A DNA stretch of 64,000 nucleotides from Helicostylum pulchrum (taxonomy: Eukaryota > Mucoromycota > Mucoromycetes > Mucorales > Mucoraceae). The position numbers and the translations under genes were made by a program. Numbering within the stretch: position 1 is the first letter of the stretch; the number at the start of each line of letters is the position of its first letter. The stretch covers positions 186,001-250,000 of the forward strand of contig JAIXMO010000030.1 of assembly GCA_025677825.1 (NCBI GenBank), written 5' to 3'. The notes beneath the pieces are model-generated. The model was not told the origin of the DNA, ran no database searches, and was given only the letters and a program-made list of their open reading frames with translations. This document shows positions 50,991-63,266 of the stretch, one piece after another.

Positions 50991-51108
50991 TGTCTTTTTT
51001 TATACCGCTGTCCAGCCTTCAAAGGATCGGTTTTTTTATAGGGTAACGGGTACCTGAAGTTTATATTTCGGTTTTTTTTAACACCTAATAAATTTTTGGA
51101 AGACATTA

Positions 51109-51235
51109 GGTCTTCACACAGTCAATGAACGCTCGTTTTTTATGAAAGTTTGTTTTTGGTTCCTTTTTACAAAATCCTTAAATGGATAATTTCTTTGTAA
51201 ACTTTAATCTGTCTACCAGACTCTCGAGCAAGGAA
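51109..51235 (+). repeat. Outer module near arm B (GGTCTTCACACAGTC family)
   Basis: Aligns in direct orientation with 10549-10675, even though the adjoining arms are inverted relative to each other. About 118 bases of unrelated sequence separate it from the arm edge. Confidence 0.55.
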
Positions 51236-51594
51236 GAGAGGGTAAGGGTCCCGATAGATTTTTTTTTTGGAAAGAGTCCATTTGTTTTCATTCTTAAGAA
51301 TTTTAAAGCTATTGTCCACTTCTGGTCTTGTTTTGGGTGCTAATAAAAACCATTATTATATACACATTCAAGAAGCCTAGTTCCAATACTCATTGTTTTT
51401 CATCTAGATGATTCCCGAGCTCATTGATGGTATCATAATGATCAGAACAGCTACGGCAACCATAATTATTAACTATATTTTGCTATAAACAGGGAAAGAG
51501 TGTCAGAAAAAATATCAATACAAAATTGCTCAATTGTAGGGACTTACTCTCTTTCTTGCAACAGAGGTAGAAATATAATTTTTTTGCCACAGAA

Positions 51595-51982
51595 TACGCG
51601 TTCTATTTACACGTTTAGCAAAAAAAAATAAAAAAAAGCGTGACAGATTACTTTTCACGTACGTACCTTTGCGGATACCAGTTTCTCTAAGAAGGGCCCG
51701 TATAAGTTAGTAAATAAGAATAAATGAACAAGAAGAAGAAAAGAAAAAGACTCGCAATATAACCCAGTTCTACTCGTGTGATATATTTACTCGATATGTC
51801 GTATTATACCAGTATTTGTTTCATATACTCGTACTTATTGGTTAATCATTTTTATATAGGTAGTAGATACTTGTTGCTCCGACCTGATTCGTACAAGCTC
51901 CTTTTTATGCTCATAAAGACTAAGTTGAACGCATGAAAAAAAATACATCACACTTTTTTTCCTGTGCGTGTATCAAGAACTT
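51595..51982 (+). mobile_element. Decayed third copy of the MITE-like element
   Basis: Begins CGTTCTATTTACACGTTTAG and ends with a mutated inverse (GTGCGTGTATCAAGAAC). The interior keeps the order of the arm A copy but is heavily substituted. It is an older insertion lying outside the arm. Confidence 0.6.
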
Positions 51983-52695
51983 CCCTATATTTGCGTTGGA
52001 GTATTATGTTCTACTCTTTGTAGAAGGATATTTTTTTTCTGGTGTAATAAGTTTATTATAGTGAAGTTATATTTCAATTACGAGCATCTTACATGCCTTC
52101 AATAGCTTCGTAGTGAACTCTCAAGTTTCGAGCATTAGAAGATACTATTGAACTTCTTTACGAAATGTGACGGCTTGTGTAGGTATTTTAAGTACGTAAG
52201 TTATTTGATTGGTGCAAGTCTATCTATGACGTGGATTTTTTTTTTTTTTTGAACAACTTCTCCAATTTTTTCTATTCTTTTTAAAAACTAACCTTTTGTT
52301 CGAAAACAGATTTATTTGTAATTCGAACAAAAAGATTCTCCATATTCCTACAATAATATAAACTTTTTGTTTTTATTTTATTGTTCTATTTTCTATTTTT
52401 CTTTCTTTTTAATTTTTTATACACACACTTTTTATTTGGTTTAGAAACCCAAAGAAAAACCAAGAGAAAGCAAACTCTCTCTCGCTCTCTTTATTTTGTT
52501 TGTTGTTTTTGACAATCTCCTTTTTTATATTAATTTAGTGGATTAGATAACAACGTAATGTAGAATTACTAAAAAAGAAAAAGAAGCTCCATTCTCAATC
52601 TCTCTTTTTTTTTTATATAGTCTTTTTTTTCTTTGTGAATTTTCTTCAAAAAAATTTTTCTCTAATTAAAAAAAAACAACAAAAAATAACAAAAA
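51983..52695. other. 5' flank of RPB1
   Basis: About 700 bases, extremely T-rich and A-rich towards the start codon. No gene is present. Its position suggests it contains the RPB1 promoter and leader, but I see no single decisive element. Confidence 0.5.
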
Positions 52696-55600
52696 ATGAG
52701 TGGACATCCTTTTGCATTTTCATCTGCACCCCTTCGACGTGTTGATGCTGTACAATTCGGTATTCTCTCTCCTGATGAGATTGTACGTGTTCAAAAAAAA
52801 AAACTTTGCTTTTTTCTTGGATCTTATTTTAACCCATTTTTTTTTTTTTTTTTTTTTTTTTGTATGTAAATAGAAAGCAATGTCCGTTGCAAAGGTTGAA
52901 TTTCCTGAGCTTTATGATGAAGGAACCCAAAAACCAAAAAACAATGGTCTGCTTGATCCTCGTATGGGTACAATTGATCGTAATTATAAATGTCAAACTT
53001 GTGGTGAAGGCATGGCTGAATGTCCTGGTCATTTTGGACATATTGAACTTGCTAAACCCGTTTATCATATTGGTAAGCTTATATATATATGTTGTTTTGA
53101 TATATTTCTTATAAAATTATCTTTAGGTTTCTTAACTAAAGTAAAGAAAATCCTTGAATGTGTTTGTTTTCATTGCTCAAAGCTTAAAGTCGATGATGTA
53201 TGTATTTTGTTGAGACAGTACTGTATATTGTTTTTAACTAACTTGAATTTCTTTTATTTAAATGTATAGACCAATCCTCGATTTATCAGAGCTAGAAAGA
53301 TTACAGATGCTAAAACTAAACTTCGTGCTGTTTGGGATCTTGCCAAAACTAAAATGACTTGTGAAGGCAGTGACGAAGCAGAAGACGGCTTAGAAGAAAA
53401 GGAAGAATTTGACGGTGGTAAACGTAAAAGTACGCATGGTGGTTGTGGTTATAAGCAACCTCTTATTCGTAAAGACGGTTTAAAACTTTATGCTCAATTT
53501 CGGTCTAGTCCTGGTGACGATAGTGGCGAAGGCAGACAACAATTAACCGCAGCAAAAGTACTACAAATATTGAAGAATATTTCTGATAAAGATATTCGTG
53601 ACATGGGTTTATCAGAGGAATTTGCTAGACCTGAATGGATGATTACTACTGTCTTACCTGTTCCTCCTCCTCAAGTTCGTCCTTCTATTCAAATGGATGG
53701 TACTAGTCGTGGTGAAGATGATTTAACCCATAAACTTTCTGATGTCTTGAAAGCTAATGCAAATGTTAAACGTTGTGAATCTGAAGGTGCTCCCGTTCAT
53801 GTTGTGCAAGAGTTTGAACAACTTTTACAATTTCATATTGCTACTTACATGGACAACGATATTGCTGGACAACCTCAAGCATTACAAAAGTCTGGAAGAC
53901 CTCTCAAGTCTATTCGTGCCCGTCTTAAGGGTAAAGAAGGTCGTCTTCGTGGTAATCTTATGGGTAAGCGTGTAGATTTCTCTGCTCGTACTGTTATTAC
54001 CGGTGATCCCAATCTTGCTTTAGATCAAGTTGGTGTACCCCGTAGTATTGCTCGTAATTTAACTTATCCTGAAATCGTCACTCCTTACAATATTGATAAA
54101 CTTCAAGTATTGGTTCGTAATGGTCCCTTGGAACATCCTGGTGCAAAATATGTTATCCGTGATAACGGTGAGCGTATTGATTTACGTTATCGTAAACGTG
54201 CTGGTGAAATCCCTCTTCAATATGGTTACAAAGTCGAAAGACATATCAATGATGATGATGTTGTCATTTTCAATCGTCAGCCTTCTCTTCATAAAATGTC
54301 CATGATGGGTCATCGTGTCAAAGTTATGCCCTATTCTACTTTCCGTTTGAATTTATCTGTCACTTCTCCTTATAATGCTGATTTTGATGGTGATGAAATG
54401 AATCTTCATGTTCCTCAATCATTAGAAACAAGAGCTGAAATCACTGAAATTTGTATGGTCCCTAAGCAAATTGTATCTCCTCAATCTAATAAGCCTGTTA
54501 TGGGTATTGTGCAAGATACGCTCTGTGGTATTCGTAAGTTTACTTTAAGAGATTGCTTTTTGACCAAAGATTTGGTGATGAATATCGTTATGTGGGTTCC
54601 ATCTTGGGATGGATATATTCCTCCTCCTGCTATTCTTAAGCCTAAGCCTATGTGGACTGGTAAACAAATTGTTTCCATGGTCATTCCAAAGGGTATCAAT
54701 TGTCATACATACCATTCTACTCATCCTGATGGTGAAAACACTTTAATTTCTCCTGGTGATACTCGTGTCATTATTGAAAACGGTGAATTGGTTTGTGGTA
54801 TTGTTTGTAAGAAAACTGTTGGTACTGCTGGTGGTGGCCTTATTCATACCATTATGAATGAATTAGGTCCTGAAGCCGCAAAGAATTTCTTGGGTGGTAC
54901 TCAACAAGTTATTAATTATTGGTTACTTCAAAATGGTTTTAGTATTGGTATTGGTGATACTATTGCCGATAAAGTCTCTATGGCTACTATTACAAACATT
55001 ATTTCTCAAGCCAAACAACGTGTACAAGAAGTTATTATTACTGCTCAACAAGATAAACTCGAAGTTCAACCTGGTATGACTTTGCGTGAATCCTTTGAAG
55101 CCAAGGTCAATCAAACTTTGAATAAGGCTCGTGATGATGCTGGTAAAATGGCTCAAAATAGTTTAAAGGAAGATAACAATGTTAAACAGATGGTAATTTC
55201 CGGTTCAAAAGGTTCTTTCATTAATATTTCTCAAATGTCTGCTTGTGTTGGTCAACAAAATGTTGAAGGTAAACGTATTCCTTATGGTTTCAAGTTCCGT
55301 ACTCTTCCTCATTTCTCCAAGGATGATCACAGTCCTGAGTCTCGTGGTTTTGTCGAAAATTCTTATTTAAGAGGTTTGACACCTACTGAGTTTTTCTTCC
55401 ATGCTATGGGTGGTCGTGAAGGTCTTATTGATACTGCTGTTAAAACTGCTGAAACTGGTTATATTCAACGTCGTCTTGTAAAGGCTTTGGAGGATGTTAT
55501 GGTAAAGTATGATGGTACTGTTCGTAATTCACTTGGTGATATTATTGAATTTTGTTATGGTGAAGATGGTATGGATGCCATGTCTGTTGAAAGCCAAAAG

Positions 55601-58210
55601 TTCTATTCGCTCAAGTGTAACCAAGAAGAGTTTGAGAAACGTTACAAGATTGATGTTATGAATAAGGGATTCAGAAAGGGAGCACTTAGTTATAATGTTC
55701 TTAAGAGTATTGAAGGTAGTGAAACCGCTCAAGCTTATTTGGATCATGAATTCTATCAATTGTCTGATGATCGTCATAAATTGAGAACAATTATTTTCAA
55801 GAATGGTGATGATAAATGGCCTTTACCTGTTAACCTTGCTCGTTTAATTACAAATTCTCAACAAATTTTCCATCTTGATCCTCGTAAACCTTCTGATATC
55901 CATCCTCTTCAAATTGTTGATGGTGTAAATGCTCTCGCTCAACGTTTATTGGTTGTGCGTGGCTCTGATAAAATCTCTCATGAAACACAAAAGAATGCTA
56001 CATTATTATTCCAAATCTTGCTTCGTTCTACCTTTTCTGTAAAGCGTGTTGTTGAAGAATTCCACTTAACTTCTCAAGCATTTGAGTGGATTCTCGGAGA
56101 GATTGAATCTCGTTTCTTGACCTCTATCGTTGCACCTGGTGAAATGGTTGGTACCATTGCTGCTCAATCTATTGGTGAACCTGCCACTCAGATGACATTG
56201 AATACTTTCCATTATGCTGGTGTCTCCAGTAAGAATGTCACACTTGGTGTGCCTCGTTTGAAGGAAATTATTAACGTTGCAAAGAATATCAAAACACCTC
56301 GACTTGAAGTATGGCTTGACGCTGAACGTTCTCGTAATATTGAATTGGCAAAAGAAGTACAAGTTAATCTTGAACATACCACCCTTCAAAAGGTCACTTC
56401 TGTCACTGAGATTTATTATGATCCTGATCCACGTCAAACTGTAATTGAAGAAGATGCTGATTTCGTCGATACCTATTATCAACTTGAAGATGATAACTCT
56501 CCATTTGTTACACGTGTTTCTCCTTGGTTACTTCGTATTGAATTAAATCGTGGTATGATGATCGATAAGCGTCTTAATATCACTGAGGTTGTTCAAAAGA
56601 TCTCTGAGGAATTCCGTAACGATCTTCATGTTATTGGTAGTGATGAGAATTCAGAAAAGTTGATTATTCGTTGTAGAGTTATGATGGACGAAGATGAAAA
56701 CAAGGACATGGAAGAAGATGATAGTCGTGCCGAAGAAGATACCTTCTTGCGTAAGTTGGAAGCAAGTATGTTAGGTTCGATCAATCTTCGTGGTATACCC
56801 GGCATTAGAAAGGTTTATATTGTTGAACGTAAAGAAACTGTTCTTAATGATAAGGGCAACTTTGAAACCACAACTGAATGGGGTCTTGATACTGATGGTA
56901 TCAATCTTCAAGAAGTTATGTGCCAATATGGTGTAGATGAGACTCGTACTTACTCTAATAACACCGTTGAGATTATGGAAGTACTTGGTATTGAAGCTAC
57001 CCGTAAGGCTCTCCTCAAAGAATTGCGTAACGTTATTGAATTTGATGGTTCTTATGTCAATTATCGTCATTTGGCTTTACTATGTGATGTTATGACTAAC
57101 CGTGGTCATTTGATGGCTATTACTCGTCATGGTATTAATCGTGCTGAAACTGGTGCTTTAATGAGATGTTCTTTCGAAGAAACTGTCGAAATTCTTATGG
57201 AAGCTGCTGCTGTCGGTGAGCTTGATGATTGTAGAGGTGTTGCTGAAAATATTATGTTGGGTCAAATGGCTCCTCTTGGTACTGGTGAATTTGATGTTAT
57301 GTTGGATGAAGAGATGTTACAATCTGTTCCTCAAGACCATAGACAAAATATGCAAATGGGTGTTGGTGATGTTGCAGGATTTGCAACTCCTGGCCCAGGT
57401 TATATGACTCCCAATATGGCTACTCCTTATGATACACGTTCTCCTGACTGGGTTGATTTCTCTCAACCTTCTTCTCCATCAGAACCCATGTTCTCTCCTA
57501 TGGGTAACTCTGGTGCAGCTGGTTCTATTACAAGTCCCTGGCGTGGTGATCTTAGTCCTTATGCTCAGAGTCCTGGTTATTCTCCTACATCTCCCGGATA
57601 CTCTCCATCAAGTCCTTCATACGCTGCTTCTCCAGGCTATTCCCCCGCTTCTCCCAACTATTCTCCTACTAGTCCTTCATATTCTCCTACTAGTCCTAGC
57701 TACTCACCTACAAGTCCTAGCTATTCTCCCACTAGTCCTAGTTATAGTCCTACAAGTCCTAGTTATAGTCCTACCTCACCTAGCTACAGTCCTACCTCAC
57801 CTAGTTACTCTCCCACTAGTCCTAGTTACTCTCCAACAAGTCCCAGTTATAGTCCTACTAGTCCTAGTTATAGCCCTACAAGTCCTAGCTACAGTCCAAC
57901 AAGTCCTAGCTACAGTCCTACTAGTCCAAGCTATTCTCCTACCAGTCCAAGCTACAGTCCAACTAGTCCTAGTTACAGTCCTACTTCTCCTAGTTACTCG
58001 CCTACTAGCCCAAGTTATTCACCAACTAGTCCTAGCTACAGCCCTACAAGTCCTAGTTACTCTCCCACTAGTCCCAGCTACAGCCCAACATCGCCTAGTT
58101 ACAGTCCTACTTCTCCAAGCTATAGTCCTACTTCCCCTAGCTATAGTCCTACTAGTCCTAGTTACAGTCCTACTTCCCCCAACTATGGTAACAATAGCAA
58201 GAAGAAGTAG
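52696..58210 (+). CDS. RPB1: RNA polymerase II largest subunit
   Basis: Five exons (52696-52782, 52874-53072, 53127-53197, 53270-58210) are in fact four; joined they give 1,765 residues. It is the catalytic subunit of Pol II. Features: N-terminal clamp zinc site ([17 protein letters not shown]), the second Cys pair CVCFHC, the Mg-binding loop [10 protein letters not shown], the bridge helix and trigger-loop region ([12 protein letters not shown]), and the C-terminal repeat domain. The CTD has about four variant heptads, then 25 in a row (57659-58183): 24 are YSPTSPS and the last is YSPTSPN. The end is YGNNSKKK. Codons vary between repeats, so the array is held at the protein level. All three introns lie within the first 600 bases. 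It is on + downstream of arm B. Confidence 0.98.
57659..58183 (+). repeat. RPB1 CTD heptad array (25 units)
   Basis: A 525-bp coding tandem repeat of 21-bp units encoding YSPTSPS. Protein units are identical except the last, while Ser, Pro and Thr codons alternate freely. Confidence 0.95.
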
Positions 58211-60459
58211 ATGGCTTATAATCTTTAAAAAAAAATTTCACAAACCACAACACATTCAAAAAAATATATATTCAGTAACGTTTTTTTATTAAATCATTTT
58301 TTTGGTTTTAATAAATTAAACAAAAAGTAAGTGTTTAACCAATATAAATAAAAAACACTTCATGTAAAAAAAAAAAAAAAAAGATCCGTTTTAATACTTT
58401 TTGTGTGGTACATTTGTTTTGACATTGTGTGTCACCGTATTTCGAAGGATAATATGATAGTTTTGGCCTTGTAAATATACTCTAAGCTGTAATGTAGTTA
58501 TTTAACATCGAGGTATCCTCTGATACTCCACCACCATACCAGTCTAGGATTGATATCATTTTTTTTATAGCGAAATAGGATAGATATGAACCAGTTTTAG
58601 GCTCTTGCTTCTAATGCGTTCTCCTTTTTTTTTATTCTTCTTCTTTGGCTACGCCGAGGACTACCACACAGTGCTTTATCGTACGCATTATCGCCCTTGC
58701 GTAGGCCAGACACGTAGTCTGCGCGAAGTAATGAGGTCTTAAAGTTACCTAGAAACAGGACATCGGAAAAGAGTAAGATATCACCCCTTTGCACAGCTCA
58801 AAATGGCTTACCATAGCCATCTTGTGCCAATCACGTAAGAGTGAGAGTCGACGGCATCTTTTTAGGTGTTTTTTTTTGGATCAGATAAACTTCTACCTTC
58901 TCGTGGTTGATCCTGTTAATCATTATAACTAAGTGGTTATTTTGAGAACCAAAAAAAGTTTTATTACTTAAACAATAAAAGAGAATATTTTTGCCAGTTG
59001 TTATTTTAAATATAATAGCGCTTTAATATCTACAAAACTACCCCTCTATTAACTATGATACTTTTGCTAGACAATAAATGTTTTACTAAATATCACACTG
59101 TGACTCTTGGATCACTGTTTATTCATAAACGTATTAGAAAGCTACATTTTGTATTCTGAAATACTTTAATTATCAAAAGACTCCATTCTTTTTAGAAGCT
59201 TTTTTACATTGGATTCGGTGTATTTGTGACAGAAAAAAAAAATGCAAATTGCTTGCTCTCTTGTTGTATTTTTATCCATAATAGAAATAGCAAGGTTTTT
59301 TTAAAAAATAAGATAAAAAAGATAAAAAAGAGACTTATTTTATCAACATTTGCATGAAATATCTTCTCCAAAAGATATATTATTTTACAGAGAGGTACCT
59401 ATGCTCGATAAAATCAAGTAGTGTATTTATTAAAACTTATTTCTACCAATAACTTTCGTTCTTCTTTATTGAATAAAAAGAAAGAGGATATTTAAGCTAA
59501 AAGCGCGTAACACTGGTCCATTTTTTGTTTGTTTATCTGATTATGACAATCTAATAGTTCAAATTATACTGATATTGATTTGAAACATAATTAGGCGTCT
59601 CATTGATAACGGAAGTAAAAGACGCCTAAAAATATATTGGTTGAAAAGCCGACATATCTTATGGCTACATCCATGTAGTTAGTTTTTTAACCATATGTTG
59701 AAAAGCTAATCCGAGATTTTCCCGGTTAAAGAAAGCACAATGGTGTTTTACACGTAACAAAAAAGGGCCACGTGTTTTTCAGAGCTATAGATTAGATTAT
59801 TTTTTTTGTTTAAAAAAGATGTAGTAGTACTTCACTGGTAAAAAGTGTGACTGAACGTATTTTTTTTATTAATGGTCTCTGTCACATTCGTATAAAATGT
59901 GCGTGAACCCATGATTTATATTCTGAAAACAGAATATTTGATCCATCAAATGCAAAAAGCCTGCCATTTTTCATGTTTTAAATCTCAGTAGTAGACCCAG
60001 CATTTGAAAAGCGATAGTTGTTTCCCCATTTGTTTCTGAAACCCCAAAAAAAAAAGAAAAAGGTGAGTTCCCCTTTTTGATCCCTTATTTTTACTTGACA
60101 CGTAACTATAATATCATATAAAACCTAGTTACAAAAATTACAATTTGATTTGAGCTTATATATATATATGTATATTTTTATGTACGAATATTTACAAAGA
60201 GAAAGGGTTAAAATTACATAACAGAATCCATGTGAATATTTTTTTTGTCAGTGAATACTATCCAAAGTTGGAATGATGTCAGGCATGTCAGCTACTCATA
60301 ACCCTATTTGGAATTTTACACCTTAGTCAATTCAACCTGGATAAATGCAGTGAATTAGATTGGCTTAAAAAATTACTTTAAAAAAAACTTTTTTTTTATT
60401 ATTATTGTTATTATTTCCTTTTCTCTTTTGTTAGTTAAATAAAAAAAAAAGAAAACACA
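58211..60459. other. Intergenic region between RPB1 and the acyl-CoA oxidase
   Basis: 2.2 kb with no supported gene. A more GC-rich island at about 58630-58760 contains a 65-codon frame on the minus strand (58597-58794) that I could not assign. The rest is AT-rich. Confidence 0.5.
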
Positions 60460-63011
60460 ATGTCAACTGCTTTTAAAAGAATGCAAGCTGTAAAGCAACA
60501 CTTGTCTCCTGAACAAGAATATGCTAGCGCTGTCGAGTAAATAACAAGCGTCCTTTAAAAAAATATAACTCTGGCTAACCAAAAAAAAAAAAAAAAAAAA
60601 AAAAAGTCCTGTAGCTAGTATGAACGAGGAAAGAGCAAAAGCTGCTTTTGATATTCGCGCCATGACCATTTTAATGGACGGTGGTGAAAAGAATACAAAC
60701 GTAAAAAAAAAAAAAAAGATAATATATAGTTCTTGTCTTGATTTATTTATCTAAATTACCTGTATATATTAGCTCAAAGAGAAAATTATGCAAGAATTAG
60801 AAAGAGATCCTCTTTTCAAAATGGATGATATGCATGACATTACTAAAGACGAACTTCGTGAACGTACAATGGAAAAGGTACCACATATATAAAATAAATA
60901 GATTTATATATTGTGTATGACTGACCCCTCTTTCATAGTTCCGTAGTATGCTTCATCATCTTCAAAACGAATCCGTTGAAACATTTAAAAAGCGTATGGA
61001 AATTGTCAGTTTGATTGATCCTGGTTTCTGGACCAGATTTGGTGTCCACTGTAAGTCTTGAGAAAAAAAAATCAGTACGTGGATGTATTTTAACCCCCCC
61101 CCCTTTTTTTTGGTAGATGGTTTATTTGTTGGTGCTTTACAAAGTAATGCTACACCCGGCCAATTAGGTTATTGGTTCCAAAAGGGAGCACTTTCATTAT
61201 CTGGATTTATTGGTTGCTTTGCCATGACCGAACTTGGCCACGGTTCCAACGTTCCTGGACTTGAAACCACTGCTACATTTGATGAGGCCTCTGATACATT
61301 TATTATTCATACACCTACTCTCACTGCTACCAAATGGTGGATCGGTGGTGCTGCTCATTCTGCTACTCACTCTGCTGTATTTGCTCAATTGATCGTCAAG
61401 GGTAAAAGATATGGTACAAAGTGTTTTGTTGTACCTTTGAGAGATCCCAAGACCTATAACACCTTACCTGGCATTAACATTGGTGATATCGGTAAAAAGA
61501 TGGTAAATTTTTTAAAAAAAAAAATTGTTATAAAATAATAACATTTTTATTTTTAAAAAAAATAGGGAAGAGATGGTATTGATAATGGTTGGATCCAATT
61601 CACTAGTGTAAGTATCCCTAGATCTTATTTGCTTCAAAAGCATACAAAGGTATCTAGAACTGGCGATGTTATCGAACCTAAGCTTCAACAATTGGTAAGT
61701 TTTGTATACATCCCATATTTATTTTATTTTCGCAGAATATTAATTTTTAAATATATATATATATAGACATATGGTGCACTTTTACAAGGTCGTGTTACTA
61801 TGGTTGCTGATAGTGGACATTTCTCAAAGAAGGCACTTTCCATTGCTATTAGATATGCTGCGGTCCGTCGTCAATTTTCCAACTCGGGCTCCAACGGTAT
61901 TGAAACCAAACTTTTGGACTACCCCATCCATCAACGTCGTTTAATGCCCTTATTATCACAAACATTTGCTATGCTTTTCACTGGTACTGAAATGACAGAA
62001 ATGTATAACGCTATGATGAGTCGATTAGAAGGTGCTAAAGAAGGCGATGCTGATTTAGACGAAGTGATTGAAATTCTCAAGGAAACACATTCTACCAGTG
62101 CTGGTCTTAAAGCATTCTGTACCTGGAACTGTCTTAGCACCATTGAGGCCTGTAGACAGGCTTGTGGTGGTCACGGTTACTCTTCATACACTGGTTTAGC
62201 TGCCATGTATCAAGATTTTGCAGTTCAATGTACTTGGGAAGGTGATAATACCATCTTGACACTTCAATTAGGACGTTACTTGATCTCTAGTTATCGTGAA
62301 GCAGTCGGTGGAAAGAAACTTTCTCCTGGTGTTGGTTACCTTAACAACTTGGATCAATTGATTGGTAGACGCTGTTCCGTAAATAAGATGGAGGATATCT
62401 TATCTCCTCAAGTGATTACTGAAGGTTGGCAAGTTGTTTGTGCTAACGTTGTTAGAAACGCTAGTCTTGAATTTGAAGCATGTCTTAAGAAGGGTATGCA
62501 AGCTGACGACGCCTATGAAGAATGTTCTCAATCTCGTCTTTATGCTGCTAAACTCCATTCTTTTGGTTACTTGTTTAACCGTTTCGCTGATGGTGTTGCT
62601 AAAGTTACTGGTGACCTTCACGGTATTTTAATCAAGGTGTGCCTTTTATACGGTCTTTACTCTATTGAAGAAAACGCAGGCGCATTCTTACAATACCAAT
62701 ACTTTACACCTGCTCAAATCGAATTTATTCGTAGCAGTGTCAACAGTCTCTGTAAAGACGTTCGTGATCAAGCCATTCCTTTAGTCGACTCTTTCAACTT
62801 GTCTGATTATATGATTAACAGCCCCTTGGGTCGTAAGGACGGTAATGTTTATGTTCATTACTTTGATCAAGTAAAGCGTTCAAACCCTCAAGGTGAACAT
62901 CCTTACTTTGATAAGCTTATCAAGCCCTTGATTGAACGTGAAGTAGGCTATGATGATGATGACGATGAAGAAGCTGGGTTGGAAGACAGTGAGGACGATG
63001 ATGATTATTAA
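60460..63011 (+). CDS. POX1: Peroxisomal acyl-CoA oxidase
   Basis: Seven exons (60460-60536, 60607-60700, 60773-60877, 60939-61050, 61117-61502, 61566-61694, 61767-63011) give 715 residues. The enzyme performs the first, H2O2-forming step of peroxisomal beta-oxidation. Matches: [20 protein letters not shown] and [14 protein letters not shown] (FAD and substrate site), YAAVRRQF, and [17 protein letters not shown], whose Gly-rich loop is followed by the family's CTWEGDN. The chain ends in an acidic stretch (EDSEDDDDY) with no PTS1 tripeptide. Yeast Pox1 likewise lacks PTS1 and uses a different Pex5 surface, so import may follow that route here. Length fits the family (about 660-750). Confidence 0.93.
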
Positions 63012-63266
63012 ATATTAAATACCACGCACACACACACACACACACACAAATATAATACATGTATACAAATAAATTTTTAAGTTTTTTTTATTAAACGTGC
63101 CAATATATTTGATGCTTATTAAAACTGCAGCAAACTGGGTACAATTATCCCGAAAAATAACGGCATTTTAAACTTTTGCTTTTTTTTTTGTTAGTCTTAA
63201 ATAAAAAAGTTAGTTTGCTTTTCTTCTCGTTCCTTTTATACACAAGTATATATTAAATAACAAGCC

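Noticed and set aside
57429..58292. A 287-codon frame overlapping the RPB1 CTD in another frame
   Set aside because: A Leu/Val-rich shadow of the heptad repeat that runs out after the CTD. A pure by-product of the repeat.
58597..58794. A 65-codon minus frame in a GC-richer island
   Set aside because: The composition is intriguing, but there is no family match, no splice partner and no neighbouring coding support.
58890..58930. GTGGTTGATCCTG, recalling the first bases of 18S rRNA
   Set aside because: Only about 13 bases match and the following sequence does not resemble 18S rRNA, so chance is sufficient.
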